Assembly (NCBI RefSeq): GCF_021699195.1
Contig: NZ_SSXE01000087.1
Span: 1-64,000 of the forward strand
From: Nonomuraea sp. MG754425
GTDB taxonomy: Bacteria; Actinomycetota; Actinomycetes; Streptosporangiales; Streptosporangiaceae
Reading direction: 5' to 3'
Length of the DNA: 64,000 nucleotides
Shown: one piece after another, positions 8,438 through 18,036 of the stretch
How positions within the stretch are numbered: the first letter of the stretch is position 1
Layout of the letters: each line of letters opens with the position of its first letter
The notes under the pieces: generated by a model
Told to the model about the DNA's origin: nothing
Databases searched by the model: none
What the model saw: the letters and a program-made list of their open reading frames with translations, nothing else
Position numbers and translations under genes: made by a program

Positions 8438-8456
8438 CTGTCCGATAGTCGGACAG
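8438..8456. promoter_or_regulatory. Perfect 8-3-8 palindrome, candidate operator of the homogentisate operon
   Basis: CTGTCCGA-TAG-TCGGACAG has eight perfectly complementary bases per arm around a 3-nt spacer. It lies 4 nt before the GGAGG ribosome-binding site of hmgA and downstream of the likely promoter. The neighbouring IclR protein is the natural candidate to bind it. Confidence 0.6.
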
Positions 8457-8470
8457 GCATGGAGGGCCGG

Positions 8471-9640
8471 ATGCCGTACTACCGGGTCGTGGGAGAGGTG
8501 CCGCGCAAACGGCACACGCAGTTCAGGCGGCCGGACGGCGGCCTGTACGCGGAGGAGCTGATGGGCGAGGAGGGCTTCTCGTCCGACTCCTCACTGCTCT
8601 ACCACCGTCACCTGCCCACCGCGATCGTCAAGGCGGAGGCGGTCACGCCGTCCGTGGAGACCCGGCTGACCCCCAACCTGCCGCTCTCCCCGCGCCACTT
8701 CCGCACCCAGGAGCTGTCCAGCGCGGGCGACCTGGTCACCGGCCGCATGACGCTGGCGGGCAACGGCGACGTCCGGTTGTCGTACGCGACCAGCGACCGC
8801 CCCAGCGAGCTCTACCGCAACTCCATGGGCGACGAGTGCGTCTACGTCCAGCGCGGACGGGTGCGCTTCGAGTCCACGTACGGCGTGATCGAGGCCGCCG
8901 AGGGCGACTACGTCGTGATCCCGACCGGCACCATCCACCGCTGGGTGCCCGACGGCCCGGTGAACGTGCTGGCCATCGAGGCGGCCGGGCACATCAGACC
9001 GCCCAAGCGCTACCTGTCGCAGCACGGGCAGTTCCTGGAGCACGCCCCCTACTGCGAGCGCGACCTGCGCGCCCCGGCCGGGCCGCTCCTCGTGGAGGGC
9101 GCGGAGGTGCCCGTCCTCGTGCGCACGCGCGGCGGCCTGACCAGGCTCGTCTACCGCGACCACCCGTTCGACGTGGTGGGCTGGGACGGCTGCCTCTACC
9201 CGTTCGCGTTCAACATCGCCGACTTCGAGCCGATCGTGAAGAGGACGCACGCGCCGCCGCCGGTGCACCAGACGTTCGAGGGGCCGGGGTTCGTGGTGTG
9301 CTCGTTCTGCCCGCGCCCGCTCGACTACCACCCGGAGGCCGTGCCGATCCCGTACAACCACCACAACGTGGACTCCGACGAGTTCATGTTCTACGTGGGC
9401 GGTGACTACGGGGCGCGCGCCGGGTCCGGCATCGACGTCGGGTCCATCTCGCTGCACCCGGCCGGGTTCACGCACGGGCCGCAGCCGGGCGCGGTGGAGG
9501 CGGTGATCGACGCGGTCTCGCGCGGCGTGACGACGACCAGCGAGCTGGCCGTCATGGTGGACACGTTCCGCCCGCTCGACCTCGGCCAGGGCGCGCTGTC
9601 CTGCGAGGACTCCGGATACGCATGGACCTGGGCCCGATGA
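8471..9640 (+). CDS. hmgA: Homogentisate 1,2-dioxygenase
   Basis: Opens the aromatic ring of homogentisate with O2 to give maleylacetoacetate in tyrosine/phenylalanine catabolism; a cytoplasmic non-heme Fe(II) enzyme. In the 389-residue protein the metal ligands are visible as His298 and Glu304 in YNHHNVDSDEFMFY and His335 in HPAGFTHGPQPG, matching the His-Glu-His set of the family. The cupin-like N-terminal half has VVIPTGTIHRWV at 148-159. GGAGG lies 5 nt upstream of the ATG at 8471, and MPYYRVVGEVPRKRH is the usual N-terminus, so the ATG at 8459 is not used here. First gene of a three-gene overlapping operon. Confidence 0.93.
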   Translation: MPYYRVVGEVPRKRHTQFRRPDGGLYAEELMGEEGFSSDSSLLYHRHLPTAIVKAEAVTPSVETRLTPNLPLSPRHFRTQELSSAGDLVTGRMTLAGNGDVRLSYATSDRPSELYRNSMGDECVYVQRGRVRFESTYGVIEAAEGDYVVIPTGTIHRWVPDGPVNVLAIEAAGHIRPPKRYLSQHGQFLEHAPYCERDLRAPAGPLLVEGAEVPVLVRTRGGLTRLVYRDHPFDVVGWDGCLYPFAFNIADFEPIVKRTHAPPPVHQTFEGPGFVVCSFCPRPLDYHPEAVPIPYNHHNVDSDEFMFYVGGDYGARAGSGIDVGSISLHPAGFTHGPQPGAVEAVIDAVSRGVTTTSELAVMVDTFRPLDLGQGALSCEDSGYAWTWAR

Positions 9641-10404
9641 ACCTGTACACCGCACTCGTGGACGACGCGGGCCTGTTCCCGCCGACGTCGCTGCACATGG
9701 ACGAGGCGCTCGCCCGTTACCGGCGCGACCTGGAGCGCGGCAGCACGATCCTCACGCACCGCTTCCTGTGCCCGACCAGCCGCCTCGGCCGGCTGCGCGC
9801 CATGGACTACCAGCCGCTCCGGATCGGGCTGATCACCGACACGAGCACGCTGCCCGCCTTCGCCGACCTGCCCGTGGACTACGTCGAGACCCGGCTGCCG
9901 GACGACACGTCCGTCGAGGAACTGGCCCGCGAGCTGGGACTGCCCGGCGGCGTGCGGCTGTTCGCCGAGGTGCCGGCGCGCAAGATCGCCATGGACGTGC
10001 CCGACGGCGTCGCGCTGAAGGTCCGCTGCGGCGGCGCGACGGCCGACCTGTTCCCGCCGGCCGAGCATCTCGGGCAGTTCATCAGGTCGTGCGCGGAGAA
10101 CGGCATCCCGTTCAAGGCCACGGCCGGGCTGCACCACGCCGTCCGCCACTTCGACCCCACGATCGGCGTGGACCGGCACGGCTTCCTGAACCTGCTGCTG
10201 GCCGTCTGCGAGGCCGTGGAGGGCCGCGACCCGGTGCCCGTGCTGCGCACGACGGACGTCGGCCATCTGGTCCGGCTGGCCGGCGCCGTGCAGGCGGACA
10301 CGGCCGGCCGCGCCCGGCGGCTGATGGTGAGCTACGGATCGTGCAGCACCAGCACCCCGCTCGACGACCTGCGCGCGCTCGGACTGATCGAGGAGGATTC
10401 GTGA
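9637..10404 (+). CDS. Unassigned protein encoded between hmgA and fumarylacetoacetase
   Basis: 255-residue cytoplasmic protein that I do not recognise as a named enzyme. The ATG at 9637 overlaps the hmgA stop as ATGA; an in-frame ATG at 9622 is possible. Alternating beta-type and helical segments suggest an alpha/beta barrel: RIGLITDTSTL, VDYVETRLPDD, RLFAEVPARKIAM, ALKVRCGGATADLFPP, FKATAGLHHAVRHF, and a C-terminal LMVSYGSCSTSTPLDDL. Conserved-looking Lys, Arg, Cys and His residues (KVRCGG, KATAGLHH) could form an active site. Position suggests a step between ring cleavage and fumarylacetoacetate hydrolysis, where the glutathione-dependent isomerase of other organisms is not seen in this window. 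That assignment is inference. Confidence 0.8.
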   Translation: MNLYTALVDDAGLFPPTSLHMDEALARYRRDLERGSTILTHRFLCPTSRLGRLRAMDYQPLRIGLITDTSTLPAFADLPVDYVETRLPDDTSVEELARELGLPGGVRLFAEVPARKIAMDVPDGVALKVRCGGATADLFPPAEHLGQFIRSCAENGIPFKATAGLHHAVRHFDPTIGVDRHGFLNLLLAVCEAVEGRDPVPVLRTTDVGHLVRLAGAVQADTAGRARRLMVSYGSCSTSTPLDDLRALGLIEEDS

Positions 10405-11504
10405 CCTGGGGTGTGGACAACCTGCCGTACGGAGTGTTCTCCTGCCCCGGGCAGCCGCCCAGGGTCGGCGTCCGGTACGAGGACCGGGTCCTCGACCTGG
10501 CCGCCGCCCTGCACGACGAGGTCTTCGCCGCGCCCTCGCTCAACCCGTTCATGGCCAGGGGCCGCGCGGCCTGGCACGACACCAGGACCCTCATCCAGAA
10601 CAAGCTCACCGGCGACCTGGCGGTCACCGAGCGGCACCTGATCCCGCTGAAGCAGGTACGGCTGCACCTGCCGTTCGAGGTGGCCGACTACGTCGACTTC
10701 TACTGCTCGATCGACCACGCGAGCAACATCGGCCAGATCTTCCGCCCGGGGTCCGAGCCGCTGCAGCCCAACTGGCGGCACCTGCCCGTCGGCTACCACG
10801 GCAGGTCGGGCACCGTCGTGGTGTCGGGCACGCCGGTCCGGCGGCCTCAGGGGCAGCTCGGGGCGGGGGTGTTCGGGCCGTGCCGGAAGCTCGACATCGA
10901 GGCGGAGCTGGGCTTCGTGGTGGGCGTGCCGACCGCGATGGGCTCGTCCGCCGGGGCCTTCGAGGAGCACGTGTTCGGGGTGACGCTGGTCAACGACTGG
11001 AGCGCCCGTGACATCCAGTCGTGGGAGTACGTCCCGCTGGGGCCGTTCCTGGCCAAGTCGTTCGCCACGTCGGTCTCCCCGTGGGTCACGCCGCTGGAGG
11101 CGCTGCCCAGGATCCCCGGCCGCGCGCAGGACCCCGAACCGGCCGCGTACCTGCGCAGGCAGGCCGACTGGGGGCTGGACATCGGCCTGGAGGTGCTGCT
11201 CAACGGGGAGGTCGTGTCCCGGCCGCCGTACTCGGCCATGTACTGGACGCCCGACCAGATGCTCGCGCACCTGACGGTGAACGGCGCCTCGCTGCGGACC
11301 GGCGACCTGTTCGCCAGCGGCACGATCTCCGGGCCCGAGCGCGGCGAGCGCGGCTCACTCATCGAGCTGACCTGGAACGGCACCGACCCGATCAAGCTGT
11401 CGGACGGCGAGACCCGCGCGTTCCTCCAGGACGGCGACACGGTGACGATCCGGGCCACCGCCGCCGGGCTGACATTGGGGGAGGTTTCCGGAACTGTCGG
11501 ATAA
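10401..11504 (+). CDS. fahA: Fumarylacetoacetase
   Basis: Hydrolyses fumarylacetoacetate to fumarate and acetoacetate, the last step of tyrosine degradation. The 367-residue protein keeps the metal and catalytic residues known from mouse FAH at matching spacing: Asp99 (YVDFYCSIDH), His106, Glu167 and Glu169 (DIEAELGF), and Asp199 in VTLVNDWSARDIQSWEY. The GTG start at 10401 has AGGAGG 4 nt upstream and overlaps the previous stop as GTGA, so the three genes are translationally coupled. It is shorter than animal FAH (about 419), as usual in bacteria. Confidence 0.93.
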   Translation: MTWGVDNLPYGVFSCPGQPPRVGVRYEDRVLDLAAALHDEVFAAPSLNPFMARGRAAWHDTRTLIQNKLTGDLAVTERHLIPLKQVRLHLPFEVADYVDFYCSIDHASNIGQIFRPGSEPLQPNWRHLPVGYHGRSGTVVVSGTPVRRPQGQLGAGVFGPCRKLDIEAELGFVVGVPTAMGSSAGAFEEHVFGVTLVNDWSARDIQSWEYVPLGPFLAKSFATSVSPWVTPLEALPRIPGRAQDPEPAAYLRRQADWGLDIGLEVLLNGEVVSRPPYSAMYWTPDQMLAHLTVNGASLRTGDLFASGTISGPERGERGSLIELTWNGTDPIKLSDGETRAFLQDGDTVTIRATAAGLTLGEVSGTVG

Positions 11505-11577
11505 GTGACTCGACGTGCTTGCACAGTGACTCACCGCTACCCTTGGGAACACCCTTCCCTCGGAAAGCAGGAGTCAC

Positions 11578-12759
11578 ATGCGGCGTGCTGTGATGTTTTG
11601 TGTCGCTTTTCTCCTGGTTTGCAATGTGGTGGGGGGCTGCGGTTCGGAGGTGGCCAGGCCGCCGCAGGCCCCGCCCGTCGTGCAGGTCACCCCGGCGTTC
11701 GACACCAAGCACGCCCGCACCGAGCACGGCCTGGAGGTCAAGGCGCTCGGCGGCGCGCTCACCCAGGTGCTGGTCTACGTGGACGGCGAGCCGGTGCCCG
11801 GCCGGCTCGACGACTCGCGCACCACGTGGCACACCGACTGGACGCTCAAACCCGCGGCCGAGTACACCGTGACGGCCACCGCCACCCGCGAGGGCGCGCC
11901 CGCCACGGTCGCCATGGGCCGGCTGCGCACCCGCGCCGCCGCCAGGACCTTCCAGGTGGCCGCCACCGCGCCGCTGCCGGGCGAGACGGTCGGCGCCGGC
12001 ATGCCGATCCTCGTCGACTTCGACACCCCGATCGAGAACAAGGCGGCCGTCGAGCGGGCGCTCGAGGTCACCGCGCACACGCCGGTCGAGGGCGCCTGGC
12101 GGTGGATCACCGACACCCGCGTCGTCTACCGCACCCGGCGGTTCTGGACGCCCAGGCAGGAGGTCACGGTCACCGCGCACCTGGCGGGCGTCCGCGGCGG
12201 CGCGGGCCTCTACGGCGCCGCCGACTCCACCTTCTCCTTCACCGTCGGGCGCAGGCAGACCAGCGCCATCGACACCCGGACCCACCGGATGGTCGTCGAG
12301 CGCGACGGACACGTGGTACGGCGCATGGCCATCAGCGCCGGCATGGCCACCACCACCGAATACACCACGACCAGCGGCGTCCATCTCACCATGGACAAGG
12401 GAAACCCGGTCCGGATGATCTCGCCGGGCCGCGAGGAGGGCGATCCCGGCTTCTACGACCTGCTGATCGACCACGCCGTGCGCATCTCCAACAGCGGCGA
12501 GTACGTGCACGCCAAGGACAACGTATGGGCCCAGGGCCGCTCCAACGTCAGCCACGGCTGCGTCAACGCCCGGCCCGACCAGGCGGCCTGGTTCTACGCC
12601 TCCTCGCTGCGCGGCGACCCGGTCACGATCACCGGCACCGACCGCGTGCTCGAATGGGACAACGGATGGGGGTTCTGGCAACTCCCGTGGCTGAAGTGGC
12701 GTCAGGGCAGCGCGCTGCCCGAAACCGACGCCGCCGGCGACGGGGTGCCACAGCGCTGA
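11578..12759 (+). CDS. L,D-transpeptidase lipoprotein (YkuD domain with Ig-like domains)
   Basis: Forms 3-3 cross-links in peptidoglycan or attaches proteins to it, outside the membrane. The 393-residue protein has a lipoprotein signal peptide with lipobox V-G-G-C ending at Cys21. Two Ig-like domains follow (about 40-120 and 130-225), then the YkuD catalytic domain with Ser325-His-Gly-Cys328 in the SHGCVNARP motif; Cys328 is the nucleophile. This is the layout of actinobacterial Ldt enzymes (LdtMt2-like). GGAG lies about 7 nt before the ATG. Such enzymes confer tolerance to classical beta-lactams but are sensitive to carbapenems. Confidence 0.92.
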   Translation: MRRAVMFCVAFLLVCNVVGGCGSEVARPPQAPPVVQVTPAFDTKHARTEHGLEVKALGGALTQVLVYVDGEPVPGRLDDSRTTWHTDWTLKPAAEYTVTATATREGAPATVAMGRLRTRAAARTFQVAATAPLPGETVGAGMPILVDFDTPIENKAAVERALEVTAHTPVEGAWRWITDTRVVYRTRRFWTPRQEVTVTAHLAGVRGGAGLYGAADSTFSFTVGRRQTSAIDTRTHRMVVERDGHVVRRMAISAGMATTTEYTTTSGVHLTMDKGNPVRMISPGREEGDPGFYDLLIDHAVRISNSGEYVHAKDNVWAQGRSNVSHGCVNARPDQAAWFYASSLRGDPVTITGTDRVLEWDNGWGFWQLPWLKWRQGSALPETDAAGDGVPQR

Positions 12760-12832
12760 GATCGGGACTACGGTAGAGGTGGGGGGAACCATTCGCGGAC
12801 ATAGGCCCGTTGTCTTTACAGGAGGGCCGGAC

Positions 12833-13264
12833 ATGGATGAATGGGTCATCTGGGTAATCCTCGCCGTGATCCTCGGCGTGGCCGAGATCTTCACGCTCAC
12901 GGCCTCACTCGGCCTGCTCGGCGTCGCCGCCATCCTGACGGCCGCGACCGCGGCTCTCGGACTGCCCGTCCCCCTGCAGTTGATCTTCTTCGCCCTCGCC
13001 TCGACAGCGGGCCTGGTCGTGCTCAGGCCGATCGCGATGCGCCACATCAAACAGCCCGAACTGGAAAGGTTCGGCGTGGAGGCACTCGTCGGCAAGACCG
13101 CGTACGTCGTGTCCGAGGTGACGGGGCGCGAGGGCCGCGTACGCATCGGGGGAGAGGAATGGTCGGCGCGCGCCTACGACGAAACCCTGGTCATCCCCAC
13201 GGGTGCGTCCGTCGACATCATTGAGATCGAAGGGGCGACAGCCCTCGTATATCCCCGGGAGTAA
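12833..13264 (+). CDS. NfeD-like membrane protein
   Basis: 143-residue protein with hydrophobic helices over residues 2-65 (WVIWVILAVILGVAEIF, LLGVAAILTAATAALGL, LIFFALASTAGLVVL) and a C-terminal OB-fold of about 70 residues (ALVGKTAYVVSEVTGREGRV to GATALVYP). This is the short NfeD architecture, which works with SPFH proteins in membrane quality control. AGGAGG lies 7 nt upstream of the ATG at 12833. It is followed after 3 nt by the SPFH gene, forming the classic nfeD-SPFH operon. Confidence 0.88.
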   Translation: MDEWVIWVILAVILGVAEIFTLTASLGLLGVAAILTAATAALGLPVPLQLIFFALASTAGLVVLRPIAMRHIKQPELERFGVEALVGKTAYVVSEVTGREGRVRIGGEEWSARAYDETLVIPTGASVDIIEIEGATALVYPRE

Positions 13265-13267
13265 GTC

Positions 13268-14353
13268 ATGGATCCGCTGTTGCTGGTCGGACTGTTCGTC
13301 ATACTCTTCGCGGCGATCACCCTGCTGAAAGCGGTGCGTATCGTCCCGCAGGCCCGCGCCCGCAACATCGAGCGCCTCGGCCGCTATCACCGCACGCTCA
13401 AACCCGGTCTCAACTTCGTCATCCCGTACGTCGACCGCGTCTATCCCATGATCGACCTCCGCGAGCAGGTCGTCTCCTTCCGCCCGCAGCCCGTCATCAC
13501 CGAGGACAACCTGGTCGTCGAGATCGACACCGTGCTCTACTTCCAGGTCACCGACCCGCGGGCGGCGGCGTACGAGATCGCCAACTACATCACCGGCGTC
13601 GAGCAGCTCACGGTCACCACGCTGCGCAACGTCGTCGGCTCCATGGACCTGGAGAAGACCCTCACCTCCCGCGACACCATCAACAGCCAGCTCCGCGGCG
13701 TCCTCGACGAGGCCACCGGCAAGTGGGGGCTGCGCGTCAACCGCGTCGAGATCAAGGCCATCGACCCGCCGAAGACCATAAAGGACGCGATGGAGAAGCA
13801 GATGCGGGCCGAACGCGACAAGCGCGCCGCGATCCTCACCGCCGAGGGCCAGCGCCAGTCGCAGATCCTCACGGCTGAGGGCGACAAGCAGAGCAGCATC
13901 CTGCGCGCGGAAGGCCAGCGCACCGCCGCGATCCTGGAGGCCGAAGGCCAGTCGCGCGCCATCGACCAGGTCTTCCAGGCGGTCCACCGCAACGACCCCG
14001 ACCCGAAGCTGCTGGCCTACCAGTACCTCCAGGTGCTCCCGCAGCTCGCGCAGGGCGACGGCAACACCTTCTGGGTCATCCCCAGCGAGGTCACCTCGGC
14101 CCTGCAGGGCGTCTCGAAGGCGTTCACCGAGGCCCTGCCGCGCTCGGCGGCCACCCAGGACGAGGTGCCGGAGACGTCGGCGGCCGACGAGGAGGTCGCC
14201 AGGGCTTCGAAGGCGGCGGCCGAAGCCGTGGCCGACGCCCAGGAGGCGGAGAGCCCGAGGGGGCCGCGGCAGCTCACGCAGGCGACCGAGGAGCCGTCGC
14301 CGTTCCCCGGCTTCGACAAGGAACCCCAGGAACGGCCGGGCACCGAGCGCTGA
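13268..14353 (+). CDS. SPFH/stomatin/prohibitin-family membrane protein (QmcA-like)
   Basis: 361-residue membrane-anchored scaffold protein. An N-terminal helix (LLVGLFVILFAAITLL) is followed by the SPFH domain with RNIERLGRYHRTLKPGLNFVIP near 35-56 and EVKAIDPP-type sequence (VEIKAIDPPKTIKDAME). An Ala/Glu/Gln-rich coiled-coil from about 180 to 240 has repeated units such as ILTAEGQRQSQ and ILRAEGQRTAA. The C-terminal tail is acidic and low complexity. Stomatin-like proteins assemble rings that organise membrane proteases. It is partnered with the upstream NfeD gene in a tight operon. Confidence 0.9.
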   Translation: MDPLLLVGLFVILFAAITLLKAVRIVPQARARNIERLGRYHRTLKPGLNFVIPYVDRVYPMIDLREQVVSFRPQPVITEDNLVVEIDTVLYFQVTDPRAAAYEIANYITGVEQLTVTTLRNVVGSMDLEKTLTSRDTINSQLRGVLDEATGKWGLRVNRVEIKAIDPPKTIKDAMEKQMRAERDKRAAILTAEGQRQSQILTAEGDKQSSILRAEGQRTAAILEAEGQSRAIDQVFQAVHRNDPDPKLLAYQYLQVLPQLAQGDGNTFWVIPSEVTSALQGVSKAFTEALPRSAATQDEVPETSAADEEVARASKAAAEAVADAQEAESPRGPRQLTQATEEPSPFPGFDKEPQERPGTER

Positions 14354-14360
14354 GCCCGCC

Positions 14361-14399
14361 GGCCGGGCGCGTCCCCGTGCTCAGGGCGGGGGCCCGGCC
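14361..14399. terminator. Hairpin between convergent SPFH and oxidoreductase genes
   Basis: GGCCGGGC and GCCCGGCC form an 8-bp perfect stem around a 23-nt GC-rich loop, starting 7 nt after the SPFH stop and ending 8 nt before the stop of the opposing gene. No U-run follows. It is a possible bidirectional terminator. Confidence 0.4.
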
Positions 14400-14407
14400 C
14401 GGCCGCT

Positions 14408-15586
14408 TCAGGACCGGGTCTGCCCCCGGTCGAAGTAGGCGGCGAGGTCGGCGTCCAGTTCCGGCACGTCGTACGGCGTGCCGCCGTCGCACAGCGACAT
14501 CGTCGCCATGTAGCCGGCCGCCACACTCATGCGGGCGGCCACCGGCGAGGTGTCCGTCCGCCCGCCGTCCCTGACGAACCGGACGAACTCGCTCATGATC
14601 TCCGCGTCGGCTCCCCCGTGCGAGCCCTGCGCGGCGGGCACCCGGTAGGCGATGTCGCAGTCCGCCCGGTACCCCGTCGGCCCGGTGTTCCAGACCTTGA
14701 CCGTGTCCCCCGGGCCGTCGCCGAAGTTCTCCAGCCGTCCTTCGGTCCCGATGACCGTGTAGTTGCGCACGTAGTCGGGCGAGAAGTGGCACTGCTGGTA
14801 GGCGGCGATGACGCCGTTGTCCAGGCGCATGTTCATCACCGACACGTCCTCGACGTCCACGACGTGGTGCAGGCCGGTACGGGCCGCGGGCGGCCACTCG
14901 TACTCCTGGAGCCAGCCCTCCGGCCGGGGCGTGCCCGGCTCGCGGCGGGGCAGGTCGCCGTAGAGCATGAGGTCGCCCAGGGCGTTCACCCTGGTCGTGT
15001 AGCCCCCGGCGAGCCAGTGGATCACGTCGAGGTCGTGGGCCGCCTTCTGCAGCAGCAGCCCGGTGGTGCGGGTGCGGTCGGCGTGCCAGTCCTTGAAGTA
15101 GTAGTCGCCGCCGTAGGAGACGAAGTGGCGCACCCAGACGGTCTTGGGCTCGCCGATGACGCCCTTGCGGATGATGTCGCGCATCAGCCGGACGACGCCC
15201 ATGTGCCGCATGTTGTGGCCCACGTACAGGCGGGTCCCGGTGCGGCGGGCGGCGCGCAGGATGTTGTCGCAGCCCTCCACCGTGATCGCCATCGGCTTCT
15301 CCAGGTAGACGGCCTTGCCCGCCTCCAGGCAGTCGATCGCGAGCCGCTCGTGCGTGTCGTCGGGGGTGTTGACCACGAGCGCGTCGAGGTCGGGACGGTC
15401 GAGCAGGTCGCGGTGGTCCCCGGTCAGGAACTCCGCCTCGAACATGCCCGCCTGCCTCTTGAGCACCGCCGGGTCGGAGTCGCACAGCGCGGCCACCACC
15501 GCGCCCCTGCCCGGCCGGTGGGCGGCCAGGGCGAGGCTCGTCCGCAGTCCGAGGCCGATGACTCCGATGCGCAGGTCTGGGTTCAT
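14408..15586 (-). CDS. Gfo/Idh/MocA family NAD(P)-dependent oxidoreductase
   Basis: Probable sugar or inositol-type dehydrogenase of 392 residues. The N-terminal Rossmann motif is IGVIGLGLRTSLAL at residues 6-19, followed by VYLEKPMAITVEGC (the EKP motif, whose lysine is catalytic) and LQKAAHDLDVIHWLAG with the conserved His-Asp pair. The C-terminal beta-sheet domain is complete. The ATG at 15586 is preferred because the Rossmann motif then begins at the usual place; no strong ribosome-binding site is visible. An 8-bp palindrome TATGCATA lies 11 nt upstream (15598-15605) and could be an operator. It is divergent from tdh. The substrate is unknown. Confidence 0.88.
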   Translation of the reverse strand: MNPDLRIGVIGLGLRTSLALAAHRPGRGAVVAALCDSDPAVLKRQAGMFEAEFLTGDHRDLLDRPDLDALVVNTPDDTHERLAIDCLEAGKAVYLEKPMAITVEGCDNILRAARRTGTRLYVGHNMRHMGVVRLMRDIIRKGVIGEPKTVWVRHFVSYGGDYYFKDWHADRTRTTGLLLQKAAHDLDVIHWLAGGYTTRVNALGDLMLYGDLPRREPGTPRPEGWLQEYEWPPAARTGLHHVVDVEDVSVMNMRLDNGVIAAYQQCHFSPDYVRNYTVIGTEGRLENFGDGPGDTVKVWNTGPTGYRADCDIAYRVPAAQGSHGGADAEIMSEFVRFVRDGGRTDTSPVAARMSVAAGYMATMSLCDGGTPYDVPELDADLAAYFDRGQTRS

Positions 15587-15779
15587 GCTTGCCAATTTAT
15601 GCATACAACCAGCCGAACCGTGCAGGTCTGCGCATCCCTCCGGTGACAGATCTCCTGGTCCCGCCAGGCGCGTACGTCGCGTGAAGCGCAACTGTGGGGG
15701 CACTTAAGAACTCCTCGATGGACACCTCCCGTGCCGGGCGGGCACAGTGCACTAGGTTCGTTAAGGGGGAATGGGAGCC

Positions 15780-16808
15780 ATGAAAGCGCTGGTCAAAGAG
15801 CGGGCGGAGGCTGGCCTGTGGCTGGTGGACGTGCCCGAGCCCGAGCCGGGTCCCGGCGAGGTGAAGATCCGGGTCCTGCGGACCGGCATCTGCGGCACCG
15901 ACCTGCATATCCGGAAATTTGATGACTGGGCGCGGCAGACGCTGAAGCTCCCGCTCATCGTCGGGCACGAGTTCTCCGGCCACGTGGTCGAGGTGGCCCC
16001 GGGCGTCGAGGACATCGCCGTCGGCGACCTCGTCAGCGGCGAGGGGCACATCGTCTGCGGCAAGTGCCGCAACTGCATGGCCGGCCGCAGGCACCTGTGC
16101 GCCAACACGATCGGCCTCGGCGTCAACCGCGACGGGGCCTTCGCCGAGTACGTCACGCTGCCCGCCTCGAACGTCTGGGTGCACCGTGTCCCCGTGGACC
16201 CCGACGTGGCGGCCATCTTCGACCCGTTCGGCAACGCCGTGCACACCGCGCTGTCCTTCCCCCTGGTCGGCGAGGACGTGCTGATCACCGGCGCGGGCCC
16301 GATCGGCCTGATGGCGGCGGCCGTGGCCACGCACGTCGGCGCGCGCAACGTGATGATCACCGACGTCAGCGACGAGCGGCTCGACCTGGCCGGCAAGCTC
16401 GGCGTCTCCCTCGCCCTGAACGTCTCCCGCTCCTCGATCGCCGACGGCATGCGCCGCCTGCACCTGCGCGAGGGGTTCGACGTCGGGCTGGAGATGTCCG
16501 GCAACCCCGCGGCCGTGCGCGACATGATCGCCAGCATGACGCACGGCGGCAAGATCGCGATGCTGGGGCTGCCGTCCGGGGAGTTCGCCGTCGACTGGGC
16601 CACCGTCGTCACGTCCATGATCACCATCAAGGGTGTGTACGGCCGGGAGATGTACGAGACCTGGTACAACATGTCCGTCCTGCTGGAGAAGGGCCTCGAC
16701 CTGTCCCCCGTGATCACCGACCGGTTCTCGTACCGAGACTTCGACGCCGCCTTCGACACGGCCGCCAGTGGCCGCACCGGCAAGGTCATCCTGGATTGGA
16801 GCCTGTGA
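15780..16808 (+). CDS. tdh: L-threonine 3-dehydrogenase
   Basis: Oxidises L-threonine with NAD+ to 2-amino-3-ketobutyrate; cytoplasmic zinc-dependent medium-chain dehydrogenase. The 342-residue length is close to E. coli Tdh (341). The catalytic zinc site is in GICGTDLHIRKFD (Cys near 38), with GHEFSGHVVEV following. Structural-zinc cysteines lie in IVCGKCRNCMAGRRHLC, and the NAD fold has VLITGAGPIGLMAA. The ATG at 15780 (GGGAG close upstream) matches the family N-terminus; an ATG 9 nt earlier is possible. The next gene starts right after the stop, giving the tdh-kbl pathway to glycine. Confidence 0.93.
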   Translation: MKALVKERAEAGLWLVDVPEPEPGPGEVKIRVLRTGICGTDLHIRKFDDWARQTLKLPLIVGHEFSGHVVEVAPGVEDIAVGDLVSGEGHIVCGKCRNCMAGRRHLCANTIGLGVNRDGAFAEYVTLPASNVWVHRVPVDPDVAAIFDPFGNAVHTALSFPLVGEDVLITGAGPIGLMAAAVATHVGARNVMITDVSDERLDLAGKLGVSLALNVSRSSIADGMRRLHLREGFDVGLEMSGNPAAVRDMIASMTHGGKIAMLGLPSGEFAVDWATVVTSMITIKGVYGREMYETWYNMSVLLEKGLDLSPVITDRFSYRDFDAAFDTAASGRTGKVILDWSL

Positions 16809-17978
<1,170 letters not shown>

Positions 17979-18036
17979 GCCCGCGCGCCGGGGGCGAGGT
18001 GCGTGGGGCGGGCGCGCGGCTGAGTATCCTCGCTGC

